This document shows, in pieces, positions 1-9,152 of a DNA stretch of 64,000 bases (the stretch's first letter is position 1; every line of letters starts with the position of its first letter). The notes beneath the pieces were generated by a model. That model saw nothing but the letters and a program-made list of their open reading frames with translations. It made no database searches and was not told where the DNA came from. The translations under genes were made by a program, and so were the position numbers. Origin of the DNA: Croceibacterium atlanticum (lineage in GTDB: Bacteria; Pseudomonadota; Alphaproteobacteria; Sphingomonadales; Sphingomonadaceae). Where the stretch lies: NCBI RefSeq assembly GCF_001008165.2, contig NZ_CP011452.2, positions 2,790,001-2,854,000 of the forward strand, read 5' to 3'.

Positions 1-1
1 G

Positions 2-1069
2 TCGCACAGCAGAGCCTTTATCGTCAGGGCCTATCCGCTCCAGACCCATGAGATGCTGTTCGATGCCATGACCCAGGCCTTCCGGGTGCTGGGCGGGGTG
101 CCGCAGCGTGGAATCTTCGACAATATGAAAACCGCAGTCGACAAGATCGGCAGCGGTAAGGCCCGGCAAGTCAACGCCCGCTTTGCAGCCATGGCGAGCC
201 ATTACCTGTTCGAACCGGAGTTCTGCAATCCCGCCGCGGGATGGGAGAAGGGTCAGGTCGAGAAGAACGTTCAGGATGCGCGGCGGCGACTGTGGCAGGC
301 CCATGGTCCTTCCGGGCCCGCCTTCCCGGACATCGATGCGCTCAATGCCTGGCTCGAGGAGCAATGCATCGCGCAGTGGGGAGAGATCCCGCATGGCGTG
401 CTGCCCGGCACCATCGCTGATGTGCATGCCGCCGAACTCGCAAGCCTGATGCCACTGGGGCGCCCCTTCGATGGCTTTGTGGAACACACCAAGCGGGTGT
501 CGCCGACCTGCCTGATATCCTTCGAGCGCAACCGCTACAGCGTCCCCGCTTCCTTCGCCAATCGGCCGGTAAGCCTGCGGGTCTATCCCGATCGGATCGT
601 CATTGCCGCCGAGGGGCAGCTCCTGTGCGAGCATGGGCGGATCATCGAACGATCCCATGATCAACCGGGACGGACGATCTATGATTGGCGGCACTATCTT
701 GCGGTGATCCAGCGCAAACCGGGAGCCTTGCGCAATGGCGCCCCCTTTACCGAGATGCCGGAGGCGTTCCGGCAACTACAGGGCCAGCTTCTGAAGCGCT
801 CCGGCGGCGACAGGGAGATGGTAGAAATCCTCTCGCTGGTCCTGCACCATGACGAACAAGCCGTGTTGTGTGCCGTCGAACTGGCTCTCGAGGCCGGCGT
901 CGCGACCAAGACCCATGTTCTCAATATCCTGCATCGCCTGATTGACGGCAAGGATGGCACGCCGCCCAGAATCGATGCCCCGCAGGCCTTGACCTTGCAG
1001 CGTGAACCCAAGGCCAACGTCGCCCGCTACGATACCCTGCGGAATAAGGATCTGCGTCATGCGTCATGA
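2..1069 (+). CDS. istA: IS21-family transposase IstA, 5'-truncated by window edge
   Basis: The reading frame is open from base 2, so the N-terminal DNA-binding part lies outside the window and about 355 residues remain. The visible part is the second half of the DDE integrase core, with IFDNMK carrying the second Asp and [11 protein letters not shown] carrying the Glu, followed by the C-terminal beta-barrel ([15 protein letters not shown]) typical of IstA. IstA catalyses strand transfer of IS21 elements together with IstB. The stop codon overlaps the istB start (ATGCGTCATGA), which is the usual translational coupling of the pair. Nothing visible suggests inactivation. Confidence 0.93.
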   Translation, partial: SHSRAFIVRAYPLQTHEMLFDAMTQAFRVLGGVPQRGIFDNMKTAVDKIGSGKARQVNARFAAMASHYLFEPEFCNPAAGWEKGQVEKNVQDARRRLWQAHGPSGPAFPDIDALNAWLEEQCIAQWGEIPHGVLPGTIADVHAAELASLMPLGRPFDGFVEHTKRVSPTCLISFERNRYSVPASFANRPVSLRVYPDRIVIAAEGQLLCEHGRIIERSHDQPGRTIYDWRHYLAVIQRKPGALRNGAPFTEMPEAFRQLQGQLLKRSGGDREMVEILSLVLHHDEQAVLCAVELALEAGVATKTHVLNILHRLIDGKDGTPPRIDAPQALTLQREPKANVARYDTLRNKDLRHAS

Positions 1070-1838
1070 CCCCGCCAGCGCCGCCGTCGTGGTCATGCTG
1101 CGTTCTCTCAAGATGTACGGCATGGCCCAGGCCGTCGGCGAACTCATCGAGCAAGGGGCACCCGCGTTTGATGCGGCCGTCCCTATTCTCTCCCAGTTGC
1201 TCAAGGCCGAAGTCGCCGAACGCGAAGTCCGGTCCATCGCCTACCAGATCAAGGCCGCCAAGTTCCCGGCCTACAAGGACCTGGCCGGCTTCGACTTCGC
1301 TTCCAGCGAGGTGAACGAGGCCATGGTCCGCCAGCTTCATCGCGGCGAGTTCATCGATGGGGCTCACAACGTCGTGCTGATCGGTGGTCCCGGAACCGGC
1401 AAGACGCACATTGCCACCGCGCTTGGCGTTCAGGCTGTCGAGCATCACCGCAAAAAGGTCCGCTTCTTCGCCACGGTCGATCTGGTCAATGCGCTGGAAC
1501 AGGAAAAAGCGATGAACAAGGCCGGTCAGCTTGCCGACCGGCTGCTGCGCCTCGATCTGCTGATCCTCGACGAACTTGGCTATCTGCCGTTCAGCCCGTC
1601 AGGCGGTGCGCTCCTCTTCCACCTTCTGAGCAAGCTCTATGAGCGTACCAGCGTCATCATCACCACCAACCTCAGCTTCAGCGAGTGGGCCGGTGTGTTC
1701 GGCGATGCCAAGATGACCACAGCGCTGCTCGATCGGCTCACCCATCACTGCCACATCCTCGAAACCGGAAACGACAGCTTCCGCTTCCGCGCCAGTTCGG
1801 CAGCGCCCAAATCCAGAAAGGAAAAATCACCCGCTTGA
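1059..1838 (+). CDS. istB: IS21-family helper ATPase IstB
   Basis: 260-residue AAA+ ATPase related to DnaC, the normal size for IstB. Walker A is GGPGTGKT at residues 109-116 and Walker B is [12 protein letters not shown]. IstB oligomerises on target DNA and stimulates IstA. The start at 1059 was chosen because it overlaps the istA stop. An in-frame upstream start at 1002 would lie inside istA. The gene looks intact, so the element could be active if the part left of the window is complete. Confidence 0.95.
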   Translation: MRHDPASAAVVVMLRSLKMYGMAQAVGELIEQGAPAFDAAVPILSQLLKAEVAEREVRSIAYQIKAAKFPAYKDLAGFDFASSEVNEAMVRQLHRGEFIDGAHNVVLIGGPGTGKTHIATALGVQAVEHHRKKVRFFATVDLVNALEQEKAMNKAGQLADRLLRLDLLILDELGYLPFSPSGGALLFHLLSKLYERTSVIITTNLSFSEWAGVFGDAKMTTALLDRLTHHCHILETGNDSFRFRASSAAPKSRKEKSPA

Positions 1839-1923
1839 CCCACCGCCCGCACAGCGGGACATAATACCCACCCGGGTCAATTCTCGATGGAAATCCCGGG
1901 TCAGCTCTCAGTGGAAATCAACA
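1839..1923 (+). mobile_element. Right end of the IS21-family element with IstA-binding-like repeats
   Basis: After istB the sequence holds two similar blocks, CCCGGGTCA followed by TTCTCGATGGAAATC, then CCCGGGTCA followed by GCTCTCAGTGGAAATC. It ends in ATCAACA, which on the other strand reads TGTTGATTTCC. Repeated subterminal blocks and a TG...CA end are characteristic of IS21 elements. The exact last base and the target duplication cannot be fixed because the left end is missing. Confidence 0.75.
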
Positions 1924-1924
1924 C

Positions 1925-1999
1925 ATTCATACCCTCGATCGTGGCTATGGTTGTATCATCCAGTGCACCGGCAATTCTGGTAATTTCCTCGCGTTCCAT
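1925..1999 (-). pseudogene. Start of a small gene cut off by the IS21 insertion
   Basis: On the minus strand an AGGAG ribosome-binding site precedes an ATG at 1999. The frame reads MEREEITRIAGALDDTTIAT and continues a few codons until it runs into the end of the IS21 element at 1923. The N-terminus resembles small alphaproteobacterial proteins of about 60-80 residues with a D-D-x-x-I-A-x-I core, function unknown. The rest of the gene would lie left of the insertion, outside the window. The good ribosome-binding site and the break at the IS edge support a real, interrupted gene. Confidence 0.55.
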
Positions 2000-2101
2000 G
2001 CTCCTGTCTCCTAACAGTTGAACTGCTGCGACATGGGGTGGCCCGAATGGGAAAAGTCGAGGTCCCATTCCCGCGGGAATGGGACCTCATGCGTATCAGG
2101 C

Positions 2102-2617
2102 TCAGTTATTGGCCTTGCCGATCGGAATCTTCTTCAGCCGAGATTTACCTGCGGCTTTCGGCATTGTGATAGTCAGTACGCCGTTGTCGAAGTTCGCATG
2201 GCACTTTTCATCGTCAGCACCATCAGGCAGCGCAACTTGGCGCTCGAAAGAGCCATAGAAGCGCTCCGACCACCCATTATCGCGATCTTCGTTAGCGCTC
2301 GTCTTTTCGCCTCGGATGGTGAGGACTCCGTTATCAACCGAGACCTCCACATCTTTCTCCGTCAAGCCGGCCAGCTCTGCGGTCACGGTGACTTCACTGT
2401 CGTTTTCCTTCACTTCAAGACTGGGCCATACCGGGAATGCCTTGGTCTGGTCGCGTAGAAGCGACGGGAACGAGAAGAAATCATCGAACAGTCGATCGAC
2501 TTGTCGACGGAACTGTTCGACGGGGTGCCGTTCTTCCGGCCAGTTCGTCGTGGAACTCGGCGTTATTTCGGATGAGGTTTCATTCCGCCGCCACGGGATC
2601 AAATCTTTGATTGCCAT
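2102..2617 (-). CDS. Small heat-shock protein, Hsp20 family (copy 1)
   Basis: 171 residues with an alpha-crystallin domain from about residue 60 to 155. The N-terminal arm contains VEQFRRQVDRLFDDFFSFP, then LEVKENDSEVTVTAELAGL and the ending FDNGVLTITMPKA, the usual A-x-x-x-x-G-V-L-x-x-x-x-P signature. Small heat-shock proteins are ATP-independent holdases that bind unfolding cytosolic proteins. An AGGTGAATT ribosome-binding site precedes the ATG. It lies 85 bases downstream of a second hsp20 on the same strand, so both probably share the heat-shock-type promoter at 3280-3307. Paired small heat-shock genes are a feature of the tLST. Confidence 0.93.
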   Translation of the reverse strand: MAIKDLIPWRRNETSSEITPSSTTNWPEERHPVEQFRRQVDRLFDDFFSFPSLLRDQTKAFPVWPSLEVKENDSEVTVTAELAGLTEKDVEVSVDNGVLTIRGEKTSANEDRDNGWSERFYGSFERQVALPDGADDEKCHANFDNGVLTITMPKAAGKSRLKKIPIGKANN

Positions 2618-2702
2618 AATTCACCTATATCAATTTCGAGTGAGCGAATGCCTCCGCCGCCGCCGTCATGCGGCGACGTCGGCACAACGGTTGGGTCAGA
2701 GA

Positions 2703-3176
2703 TCAGGCGGCCTTTTGGCTTTGTGCCTGAGCCGTATCGATCTGCTTCGAAGCGGGTTCGCCGTGGCCGATCTCAATGCGGCGAGGCTTCATCGCTTCGG
2801 GCACCACCTTCCTGAGAGTGATGCTAAGCAGCCCGTTCTCGAAATTCGCTGAATCAACCTCGACATAGTCAGCAAGTTCGAACCGGCGCTCGAAGGAACG
2901 TGTTGCGATCCCCCGGTGTAGATATTCGCCACCGTCTTCGTTCTCGCCTTTCTTGCCGCTTACAGTGAGGCGATTTTGCTGCGCGATGACTTCCACCTCA
3001 TCGGGTGTGAAGCCGGCTACGGCCAGCTCGATGCGGTAGCTGTCCTCGCCAAGGCGCACGAGGTTGTAAGGCGGATAGCCTTCCTGGCCATCGGTCTTGC
3101 CTTCGAGCATGTCGAAGAGACGATCGAAGCCGACCGTCGAACGGCGATATGGCGCAAGGTCAATACTCGTTCTCAT
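2703..3176 (-). CDS. Small heat-shock protein, Hsp20 family (copy 2)
   Basis: 157 residues starting MRTSIDLAPYRRSTVGFDRL. The start at 3176 has AGGAGG eight bases upstream. A longer frame back to 3278 lacks such a site. The alpha-crystallin domain includes YRIELAVAGFTPDEVEV, RGIATRSFERRFELAD and FENGLLSITLRKVVPE, closest in style to IbpA-type proteins. The sequence differs clearly from copy 1, so the two are not a recent duplication. It is the promoter-proximal gene of the hsp20 pair and divergent from the cardiolipin-synthase-like gene at 3409. Confidence 0.93.
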   Translation of the reverse strand: MRTSIDLAPYRRSTVGFDRLFDMLEGKTDGQEGYPPYNLVRLGEDSYRIELAVAGFTPDEVEVIAQQNRLTVSGKKGENEDGGEYLHRGIATRSFERRFELADYVEVDSANFENGLLSITLRKVVPEAMKPRRIEIGHGEPASKQIDTAQAQSQKAA

Positions 3177-3279
3177 TTCCAAATCCTCCTGTGAGCAATC
3201 TGGACTTGAGAAGCGTCGGTAATGAGAGCCGACGCTCTCTATGTCCACCGAGCCCTTGTGCGGCGCCCGGCACTGCAAG

Positions 3280-3307
3280 ATTTAGGAGCGCTCTCTACCG
3301 GTTCAAG
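3280..3307 (-). promoter_or_regulatory. RpoH (sigma-32)-like promoter for the hsp20 pair
   Basis: On the minus strand CTTGAA (3307-3302), then 16 bases, then CTAAAT (3285-3280), about 100 bases before the copy 2 start. This fits the alphaproteobacterial RpoH pattern of CTTG at -35 and CYTAT/CTAAAT at -10. The same architecture occurs upstream of htpX (55446-55473) and a similar one upstream of groES. Confidence 0.6.
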
Positions 3308-3408
3308 ACCCCAAGTTGGAGCTTTGTCGTTCTGACCTTTGTCATTGTTAAAGCAGGGTAATCCCCTCATACCCACTCATCCAATTCGCTCGAACGGAAG
3401 AGGCAGCT

Positions 3409-5001
3409 TTGGGGCACTGGGCGATTATCGTCGTCATCGTGGCAGCATTGGCCTCCGCCTTGGCGATTCTGAAAATCGTCTTTGCTGTCCGTAGCGCGGC
3501 CATTCCATTTCAAACTGAAAGCCATGCTTTCGTTGACACGGCCGACACTCCCTTAGGCGCGGAAGCGGAGGTTCTTGCCAATGAAAAGGGCGCGCTCTCC
3601 GGCTTCTCCCTAATGAACGAGGGCGGCGATGCATTCGCTGCGCGCCTCTCCCTGACCGAGTTGGCCGTAAGAAGCCTGGATCTTCAATATTATCTGTGGC
3701 GGAACGACCTATGTGGGGTGCTTCTACTGGACGCCCTTCGCAAGGCTGCCGAACGTGGCGTTCGTATCCGATTGCTACTAGATGGAAATGGCGCACTCTC
3801 ACTTTACTCCGAGTTGGCGGCACTCAGTGCCGCGTCGAACGTACAAGTGAGGATTTTCAATCCGTTCCTGAGCAAACGCTGGCACTTCCTCGAATACCTA
3901 ACCAGCTTTGGCCGCCTTAACCGGCGGATGCACAATAAATGCTTCATTGCGGATAACGCGTTTGCCATCATTGGAGGCCGCAATATTGGCGATGAGTATT
4001 TTGCGGTAGATGAGCAATCGCATTTTGCGGACCTTGATGCTCTGGCGGTGGGGCCGATCGTCGGCCAACTCTCTACGGACTTCGACCGCTTTTGGTCCAG
4101 TTCACTAGCCTATCCTCTTGAGGCTCTTTGCGACAGGTCGGCCACCTCGCCCGTTTCCGCACTGGCAGATCGTTTGTCCCAGGTAATGAACCTGCCGCTT
4201 TCCCAAACTTATGTTCAAACAATCCGCTCGGCGCCATCCTTGCAGATCGGGTTGTCCAACAGTCTCGATTGGGCACCGGCAAGGCTTGTTAGCGACGACC
4301 CTGCCAAGGCACTTGGCCGAGCGAAACCGAGCCAACTCCTGGGAAATCGACTCAATCGCATACTCGAGACGCCTATCCGCGAAATCTCGCTGATATCCGC
4401 TTATTTCGTCCCTACCGCAGCTGGGGTCGACGTGTTCACGGCCATGCGTGAGAAGGGTGTTGAGATACGGGTGATAACTAACTCGTTCGCCGCAACGGAT
4501 GTCTGGGTAGTTCATGCAGGATATGCATCTTATCGCAAAGCGCTGCTGCGAAAGGGCATCAAACTGTTCGAACTGAGAGGAAGGCGGCGGAGCAGCGGTG
4601 AGAAGCGTAATTTGCTCAGTAGTGGGGCCTCACGGCGAAGCGGGAAGGCAGGGAAGATTCTGCGGTCCACCGCTACGACACTGCATGCCAAGACGTTCAC
4701 CATAGACAGGCGCCGCTTGTTCATCGGCTCTTTTAACTTCGATCCACGATCCATGCACCTCAATACCGAGTTGGGTTGCGTGATTGAAAGCCCAACGCTT
4801 GCGAACCGGGTCGAACATGCGTTGGCAAAAGAACTGCTCCGCAGTTCGTACGAATTGAAATTGTCCGACAGAGGTAAGCTTGTCTGGATGGAACACCGAG
4901 CAGGGATGGTGATCGAACACCGCGCAGAACCCGGGACAACTGCATGGCAGCGAATTGGAATCCGAGCGCTATCAAACATGCCGATTGAGTGGTTGCTCTA
5001 A
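3409..5001 (+). CDS. Cardiolipin-synthase-like phospholipase D family protein
   Basis: 530 residues with an N-terminal membrane anchor (residues 4-30) and two HKD motifs: H175-x-K177 in HNKCFIADNAFAIIGGRN and H426-x-K428 in HAKTFTIDRRRLFIGSFNFD. Two HKD motifs in one chain are typical of cardiolipin synthase / phospholipase D enzymes, which transfer phosphatidyl groups at the inner membrane. The best start is a TTG at 3409 behind GGAAGAGG. The gene stands alone on the plus strand between divergent hsp20 genes and convergent wrbA. It may adjust membrane lipids under stress. The exact substrate cannot be told from sequence. Confidence 0.82.
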   Translation: MGHWAIIVVIVAALASALAILKIVFAVRSAAIPFQTESHAFVDTADTPLGAEAEVLANEKGALSGFSLMNEGGDAFAARLSLTELAVRSLDLQYYLWRNDLCGVLLLDALRKAAERGVRIRLLLDGNGALSLYSELAALSAASNVQVRIFNPFLSKRWHFLEYLTSFGRLNRRMHNKCFIADNAFAIIGGRNIGDEYFAVDEQSHFADLDALAVGPIVGQLSTDFDRFWSSSLAYPLEALCDRSATSPVSALADRLSQVMNLPLSQTYVQTIRSAPSLQIGLSNSLDWAPARLVSDDPAKALGRAKPSQLLGNRLNRILETPIREISLISAYFVPTAAGVDVFTAMREKGVEIRVITNSFAATDVWVVHAGYASYRKALLRKGIKLFELRGRRRSSGEKRNLLSSGASRRSGKAGKILRSTATTLHAKTFTIDRRRLFIGSFNFDPRSMHLNTELGCVIESPTLANRVEHALAKELLRSSYELKLSDRGKLVWMEHRAGMVIEHRAEPGTTAWQRIGIRALSNMPIEWLL

Positions 5002-5041
5002 ATGGCTGTGCAATTCTGCATGGCCGGTGGGAGGATATGAA

Positions 5042-5641
5042 TCAGCCAAAAACCTTGGCCGCGACTTGGGCCACCCGTCGACCCTGATAGCGGGCGCCTG
5101 CCAGATCAATATCGCTTGGCTGACGGCCCCCATCCGCGCCAGCAATAGTCGACGCTCCATAGGGTGCCCCACCGACGATTTCCTTGTCATTCATCTGGCC
5201 GGCATAACCATAGTCCAATCCGACAATCGTCATTCCGAAGTGCAGCAGATTGGTAATGATCGAAAACAGCGTGGTCTCCTGCCCACCATGCTGTGAGCCG
5301 GTTGAAGTGAAGGCCCCGCCGATCTTGCCATTCAGGGCACCGCGAGCCCACAGACTGCCGGCCTGGTCCAGGAATGCAGCCATCTGCGCCGAAATCCGGC
5401 CAAAGCGCGTTCCTGTGCCTACGATGATGGCGTCATATCGTTCTAGGTCGCCGACGGAAGCAACTGGTGCCTGCTGGTCGAGTTTGAAATGGGCGTTGCG
5501 CGCCACTTCTTCTGGTACTGTTTCAGGCACACGCTTGATGTCTACCGAAGCGCCCGTCGAACGGGCACCTTCCGCAATAGCTTCGGCCATCGTTTCAATG
5601 TGGCCATATGACGAATAATAAAGAACAAGAACCTTCGGCAT
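5042..5641 (-). CDS. wrbA: NAD(P)H:quinone oxidoreductase, WrbA type
   Basis: 199 residues, the normal WrbA length. The flavodoxin-like start [19 protein letters not shown] binds the FMN phosphate. [19 protein letters not shown] and [19 protein letters not shown] are WrbA signatures. WrbA makes two-electron reductions of quinones with NAD(P)H and limits redox cycling and oxidative stress. The start at 5641 follows a GAAAGAGA-like site. A longer frame to 5779 would overlap the upstream gene. It lies downstream of the sigma-like gene on the same strand, about 43 bases away. Confidence 0.93.
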   Translation of the reverse strand: MPKVLVLYYSSYGHIETMAEAIAEGARSTGASVDIKRVPETVPEEVARNAHFKLDQQAPVASVGDLERYDAIIVGTGTRFGRISAQMAAFLDQAGSLWARGALNGKIGGAFTSTGSQHGGQETTLFSIITNLLHFGMTIVGLDYGYAGQMNDKEIVGGAPYGASTIAGADGGRQPSDIDLAGARYQGRRVAQVAAKVFG

Positions 5642-5684
5642 GCAGCGTGTGTCTCTTTCTGTCGTAGTGGTGCGGGATGAGTGG

Positions 5685-6296
5685 CTACTTGTCTTTTTGC
5701 TCCTTTCCCGAATGAGCTCTTTGGAGATCTTCGTGAACCTGCTGAAGGGGACGCTGAAGAACTTGAGCCACTTCGACAACTTCCAACTTATGCACCAGGT
5801 GCAACACAGCGGCTTCTTTCGGTGTTCCGGTCAGCTTCTGAAGACCTGGGCTTCGAAGTGCGATTTCCTCCCACTCTTGGGGCATCAAGGTGGCATCGGG
5901 AATTTCGTCTTCTCTCCGCAACACCTCATCAGGCTGAAACCATTCCCAGAAATCGGCGTCAGGATCATAAGCCGGTTTCTCGTGTAGAACTTCTTCAATA
6001 CTGAGGATGCCGGAGGGCTGACTTTCCGCCTCTTGTGCGATGAGCATTTCTGCGGTTGCGTGGACTAGGCCAATCAACCATATGCGCGCTTCCAACAGGT
6101 CCGGCTTATGTTTCCGGCTGCGCCAGGCTTTGAAAAGTGTCTCTGCGATCAAGTCCTCTTCAGTCAATTGATCGGAACTGAGTTCACCGATCGCTTCCCG
6201 ATAGGCAAGTTCCCGCGCCGCCGCATCCATCAGTGATGGAAGGTGTGCCCTTACCATATTCATGAAGGCATCTCTGGTCAGCGGCGCACTATCCAT
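5685..6296 (-). CDS. Sigma-70-like (ECF-type) regulatory protein
   Basis: 203 residues from the ATG at 6296, preceded by GCGGGGAAATA. The N-terminal half resembles sigma region 2 ([18 protein letters not shown] then [15 protein letters not shown]). The C-terminal end resembles region 4 ([20 protein letters not shown] then [16 protein letters not shown]). The middle is acidic and long for an ECF sigma factor and the helix-turn-helix is weakly conserved. It could be a true stress sigma factor or a degenerate relative. It sits in the stress cargo before wrbA, so regulation of that block is a reasonable guess but not shown. Confidence 0.6.
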   Translation of the reverse strand: MDSAPLTRDAFMNMVRAHLPSLMDAAARELAYREAIGELSSDQLTEEDLIAETLFKAWRSRKHKPDLLEARIWLIGLVHATAEMLIAQEAESQPSGILSIEEVLHEKPAYDPDADFWEWFQPDEVLRREDEIPDATLMPQEWEEIALRSPGLQKLTGTPKEAAVLHLVHKLEVVEVAQVLQRPLQQVHEDLQRAHSGKEQKDK

Positions 6297-6618
6297 TATT
6301 TCCCCGCTCCGGTCCGGAACACCTTCGCGATGTCCATGTTCGAATAGGATCCACGCCCTTGCCGGCAAATTACAGGCGATCGGCTGGTCGGACTTTCGAA
6401 TCCAAGATGAGTGACCTCACTATGCGAACGACGGCTTGTCGCGCTGATTTATGTCAGGCGCGGGCGCTCTCGGCGTCCCGGCCTTTTTGCGGTTGCCCGG
6501 TGTCGCTTGTTGCCTGCGAAGCATTGAGGAGAACCAAAAATCTACTTGCTGCCAGGCCGGTGACCGAAGCGCGGTGATCGCAAAGCGTCCTCGAGCGCGG
6601 CGGTCGAAGTTCGTGTGC
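6297..6618. other. 322-base gap between the sigma-like gene and degP
   Basis: No convincing gene on either strand. It separates two minus-strand genes and should hold the degP terminator region and the promoter of the sigma-like gene. I see no clear hairpin with a T tract and no recognisable sigma-32 or CIRCE element. Confidence 0.5.
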
Positions 6619-7752
6619 TCAGATTCCGGGTTGGAGGTCGACGGACACATTGCGCTCCTCGCCGGCACGGAGAAGCGTAAGTTGTACTTTTTGCCCCACC
6701 TGAAAATCGTCAAGCCGCGCGAGTAAATCGCCTAGCCGTGACACCGGCCTGCTGTTTAGGGCCACGATCACATCTCCTGGTAGGATCCCGCGCCTCGTAC
6801 GCTGGACACCGACAAGGCCCACGCGCTCTGCGGCCGATCCAGGCTCAACACTCAGTATGAATACCCCGTCAATACCAGAAGCGCGCTTGAGCCGGTCATT
6901 GATTTCCTCATCACTTTCGATGCCAAGCGCGGGGCGTGTGTAGCGGCCGTTGGCAATTAACTGTGGCACCACGCGCATCACAGTGTCCACCGGGACTGCA
7001 AAGCTGATTCCTGCAGATGCGCCTGAAGGGCTGTAAATGGCGGTGTTTATGCCGATTAGCCGTCCGGCAGAGTCGAGAAGCGGACCACCTGAATTGCCCG
7101 GATTAACCGCTGCATCAGTCTGAATCAGATGGCGGATATCCGGCCCATTCTCATTCGGGAGCGACCGGTCGAGGGCGGAAACAATCCCTTTGGTTAGCGT
7201 CCAGTCGAGACCAAAGGGATTGCCAATGGCAAAGACATTCTGTCCGACCTGTAGATCACTGCTGGTGCCGATCGGAACACGCGTCGGGGCGCTAAATCCT
7301 GCGCCACCGATCTTCAAAACAGCGAGGTCGTGCTGCGGGCTCACGCCGACGAGCTGGGCATTGAACTGGCGGCCATCGGACATCTGTATCTGAGCTTCTG
7401 AGGCTCCTTCTATTACATGGTAATTGGTGACGATGTGTCCGGCCCCATCCCAGATCAGGCCCGATCCCGAACCGCGCGGCACGCTGTAGACATTGCGGGT
7501 CCAGAAGTCGGCAACACGCTGGCGGGTCGAGATGAACACAACCGAATCGCGCGCATTGCGAAAAAGATCGATAGTGGCTCGCTCATCGGCAGCAAGGTCG
7601 CCGCGCGGCGTAACAGTGCGGGGCTCAGCGACAGGCGCGGATTGCAATAGAAGGAGCGAAGCGACTGCTGAAAGGAGGAGGACGTTCATGGCGATTAGCG
7701 CAATTACTAACGGGCGGAAAGAGCGTGACGGTGTGGGTGTCTGTCGTTGCAT
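6619..7752 (-). CDS. Membrane-anchored DegP/DegS-type serine protease with one PDZ domain
   Basis: 377 residues. A hydrophobic segment at about 13-37 is an uncleaved anchor or signal peptide that places the enzyme in the periplasm. The trypsin-like triad is H112 (TNYHVIEG), D142 (HDLAVLKI) and S221 (GNSGGPL). A single PDZ domain fills roughly residues 280-377. One PDZ and an anchor resemble DegS more than two-PDZ DegP. In the tLST a degP homologue is a core gene for degrading damaged envelope proteins. It lies about 100 bases from the KefB-type antiporter on the same strand. Confidence 0.92.
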   Translation of the reverse strand: MQRQTPTPSRSFRPLVIALIAMNVLLLSAVASLLLLQSAPVAEPRTVTPRGDLAADERATIDLFRNARDSVVFISTRQRVADFWTRNVYSVPRGSGSGLIWDGAGHIVTNYHVIEGASEAQIQMSDGRQFNAQLVGVSPQHDLAVLKIGGAGFSAPTRVPIGTSSDLQVGQNVFAIGNPFGLDWTLTKGIVSALDRSLPNENGPDIRHLIQTDAAVNPGNSGGPLLDSAGRLIGINTAIYSPSGASAGISFAVPVDTVMRVVPQLIANGRYTRPALGIESDEEINDRLKRASGIDGVFILSVEPGSAAERVGLVGVQRTRRGILPGDVIVALNSRPVSRLGDLLARLDDFQVGQKVQLTLLRAGEERNVSVDLQPGI

Positions 7753-7853
7753 TCCGGGAATCTAGGCTCCGGGATCGGTGGATCAATCTGCAATCGGTAA
7801 GCTGGCAGCATGATCTTTGGCGCTGCACAAGGTCGCGTTGGTGGCGTGCCCCC

Positions 7854-9059
7854 CTATCTCCCCTGGTTTCGCCGCAACTTGCAAAGGGATTGCCGGACAA
7901 GATTCTCTCTGGCGGATAGCGAGATAAGGAAGGGTGCGATAAAAAGGCTGATCCCAATTGCCAGCAGGAAGGGTTGGGCCAACGCATTGTCGAGCAAACC
8001 GGCGCCCACGCTCAGAGACACGAGAAGCAGGCTGAATTCACCGGCGTGGGCCAATATCAATGCCACCTTTGCGGACACTTCGGCGTCGGTGTCTGCCAGG
8101 TAGAGAATCGCGGCCAAAATCGCAGCTTTGAGGAACACGATGACCGCCAGCCAAGCGAGGACAGATCCAAACGCTTGGCCAAGGATCGTAATGTCCATTT
8201 GAGCTCCTAGGCTGACAAAAAAGATCCCTAGCAGGAGATCCCGAAAAGGCCTCACTTCGCGTTCAACGACGTTTCGAGCATCGCCTTCGCCAATCAGCAT
8301 TCCTGCGATGAACGCTCCGAGTGCTGGCGAAAGGCCGGCGTAGTGCGCTCCGACTGCTGTCGAAAGAACCAGAAAGAGCGCAAGCAACTGCGGAAGTTCG
8401 TTGTTGGAGCTTCGTTCAATCCACTGGGCGAGTGGAATGAGAAGCTTCCTGGCAAGAATGAGCGCGGCGAAAAGACCTAGTACGTTGAAGAAGCCCTTTT
8501 CGACCCCATGCCCGGTAGCACTTGCTGTCTGCAGAGCATCAATAAGGACCAGAAATCCTACCGTTGCCAGATCCTGAAAGAGAAGAATGGCAATCGACGT
8601 CCGGCCTTGAGCATGGCCCAACGCACCGGAGGCCTCCAGTTGCTTGATACTCAGAGCAGTCGACGACATTGCAGTGGCGGCGCCAAGCAATATGGCTTTC
8701 GGCCAAGACACATCTAGAAGCAGATTCGCACCGAGCGCGACGATGACAGCCGTTATGCCGACCTGCGCCCCGCCAATTCCGAAGATCAAACGGCGGAGTT
8801 CCACGAGCTTCGTCCACGAGAATGTGAGGCCTAGGGAGAACATCAGCAGGATCACCCCTAGCTCCCCCAAGGCACCCAATGCGGCACCTTCCTCTTGCAG
8901 CAACCCCAGAACGTGTGGTCCCAATACGAGCCCAGTAAGCAGAAACCCCAGAATTGCTGGGACACCGAGCCGGACGGAAAGCGATACGACAACGAAGGCT
9001 CCGCCGATAAGGAGCGCTGCACTTTCGAGCATAGGGGTTGCGTTTGATGCGCTTTCCAT
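7854..9059 (-). CDS. CPA2-family cation/proton antiporter, KefB type without regulatory domain
   Basis: 401 residues consisting almost entirely of about a dozen hydrophobic helices. The Na+/H+ exchanger family signature is spread through FLLTGLVLGPHVLGLL, AGLSPALGAFIAGMLIGEG and ALILAHAGEFSLLLVSL. Full KefB/KefC proteins are about 600 residues and end in a NAD-binding TrkA-N domain. This one stops after the membrane part. A short KefB is a core tLST gene thought to help ion and pH homeostasis. It is followed by degP and preceded by hdeD on the same strand. Confidence 0.9.
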   Translation of the reverse strand: MESASNATPMLESAALLIGGAFVVVSLSVRLGVPAILGFLLTGLVLGPHVLGLLQEEGAALGALGELGVILLMFSLGLTFSWTKLVELRRLIFGIGGAQVGITAVIVALGANLLLDVSWPKAILLGAATAMSSTALSIKQLEASGALGHAQGRTSIAILLFQDLATVGFLVLIDALQTASATGHGVEKGFFNVLGLFAALILARKLLIPLAQWIERSSNNELPQLLALFLVLSTAVGAHYAGLSPALGAFIAGMLIGEGDARNVVEREVRPFRDLLLGIFFVSLGAQMDITILGQAFGSVLAWLAVIVFLKAAILAAILYLADTDAEVSAKVALILAHAGEFSLLLVSLSVGAGLLDNALAQPFLLAIGISLFIAPFLISLSARENLVRQSLCKLRRNQGR

Positions 9060-9152
9060 TCTTGTTAGTCCTTGTGATCTCCCGTCAAGAAGGAGCGGAC
9101 ATAGGAGGCCTACCGGCGACGGCGATTGCTTTTGTCATCCCGCTAGTCGCCT

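Noticed and set aside
2618-2702. GC-rich hairpin (CGCCG...CGGCG) between the two hsp20 genes as terminator
   Set aside because: The stem is short, there is no T tract, and the genes appear to be co-transcribed.
9060-9152. CTTGAC-type box before the KefB-type gene as heat-shock promoter
   Set aside because: The spacing to the nearest -10-like sequence is about 15 bases and the -10 box is poor.
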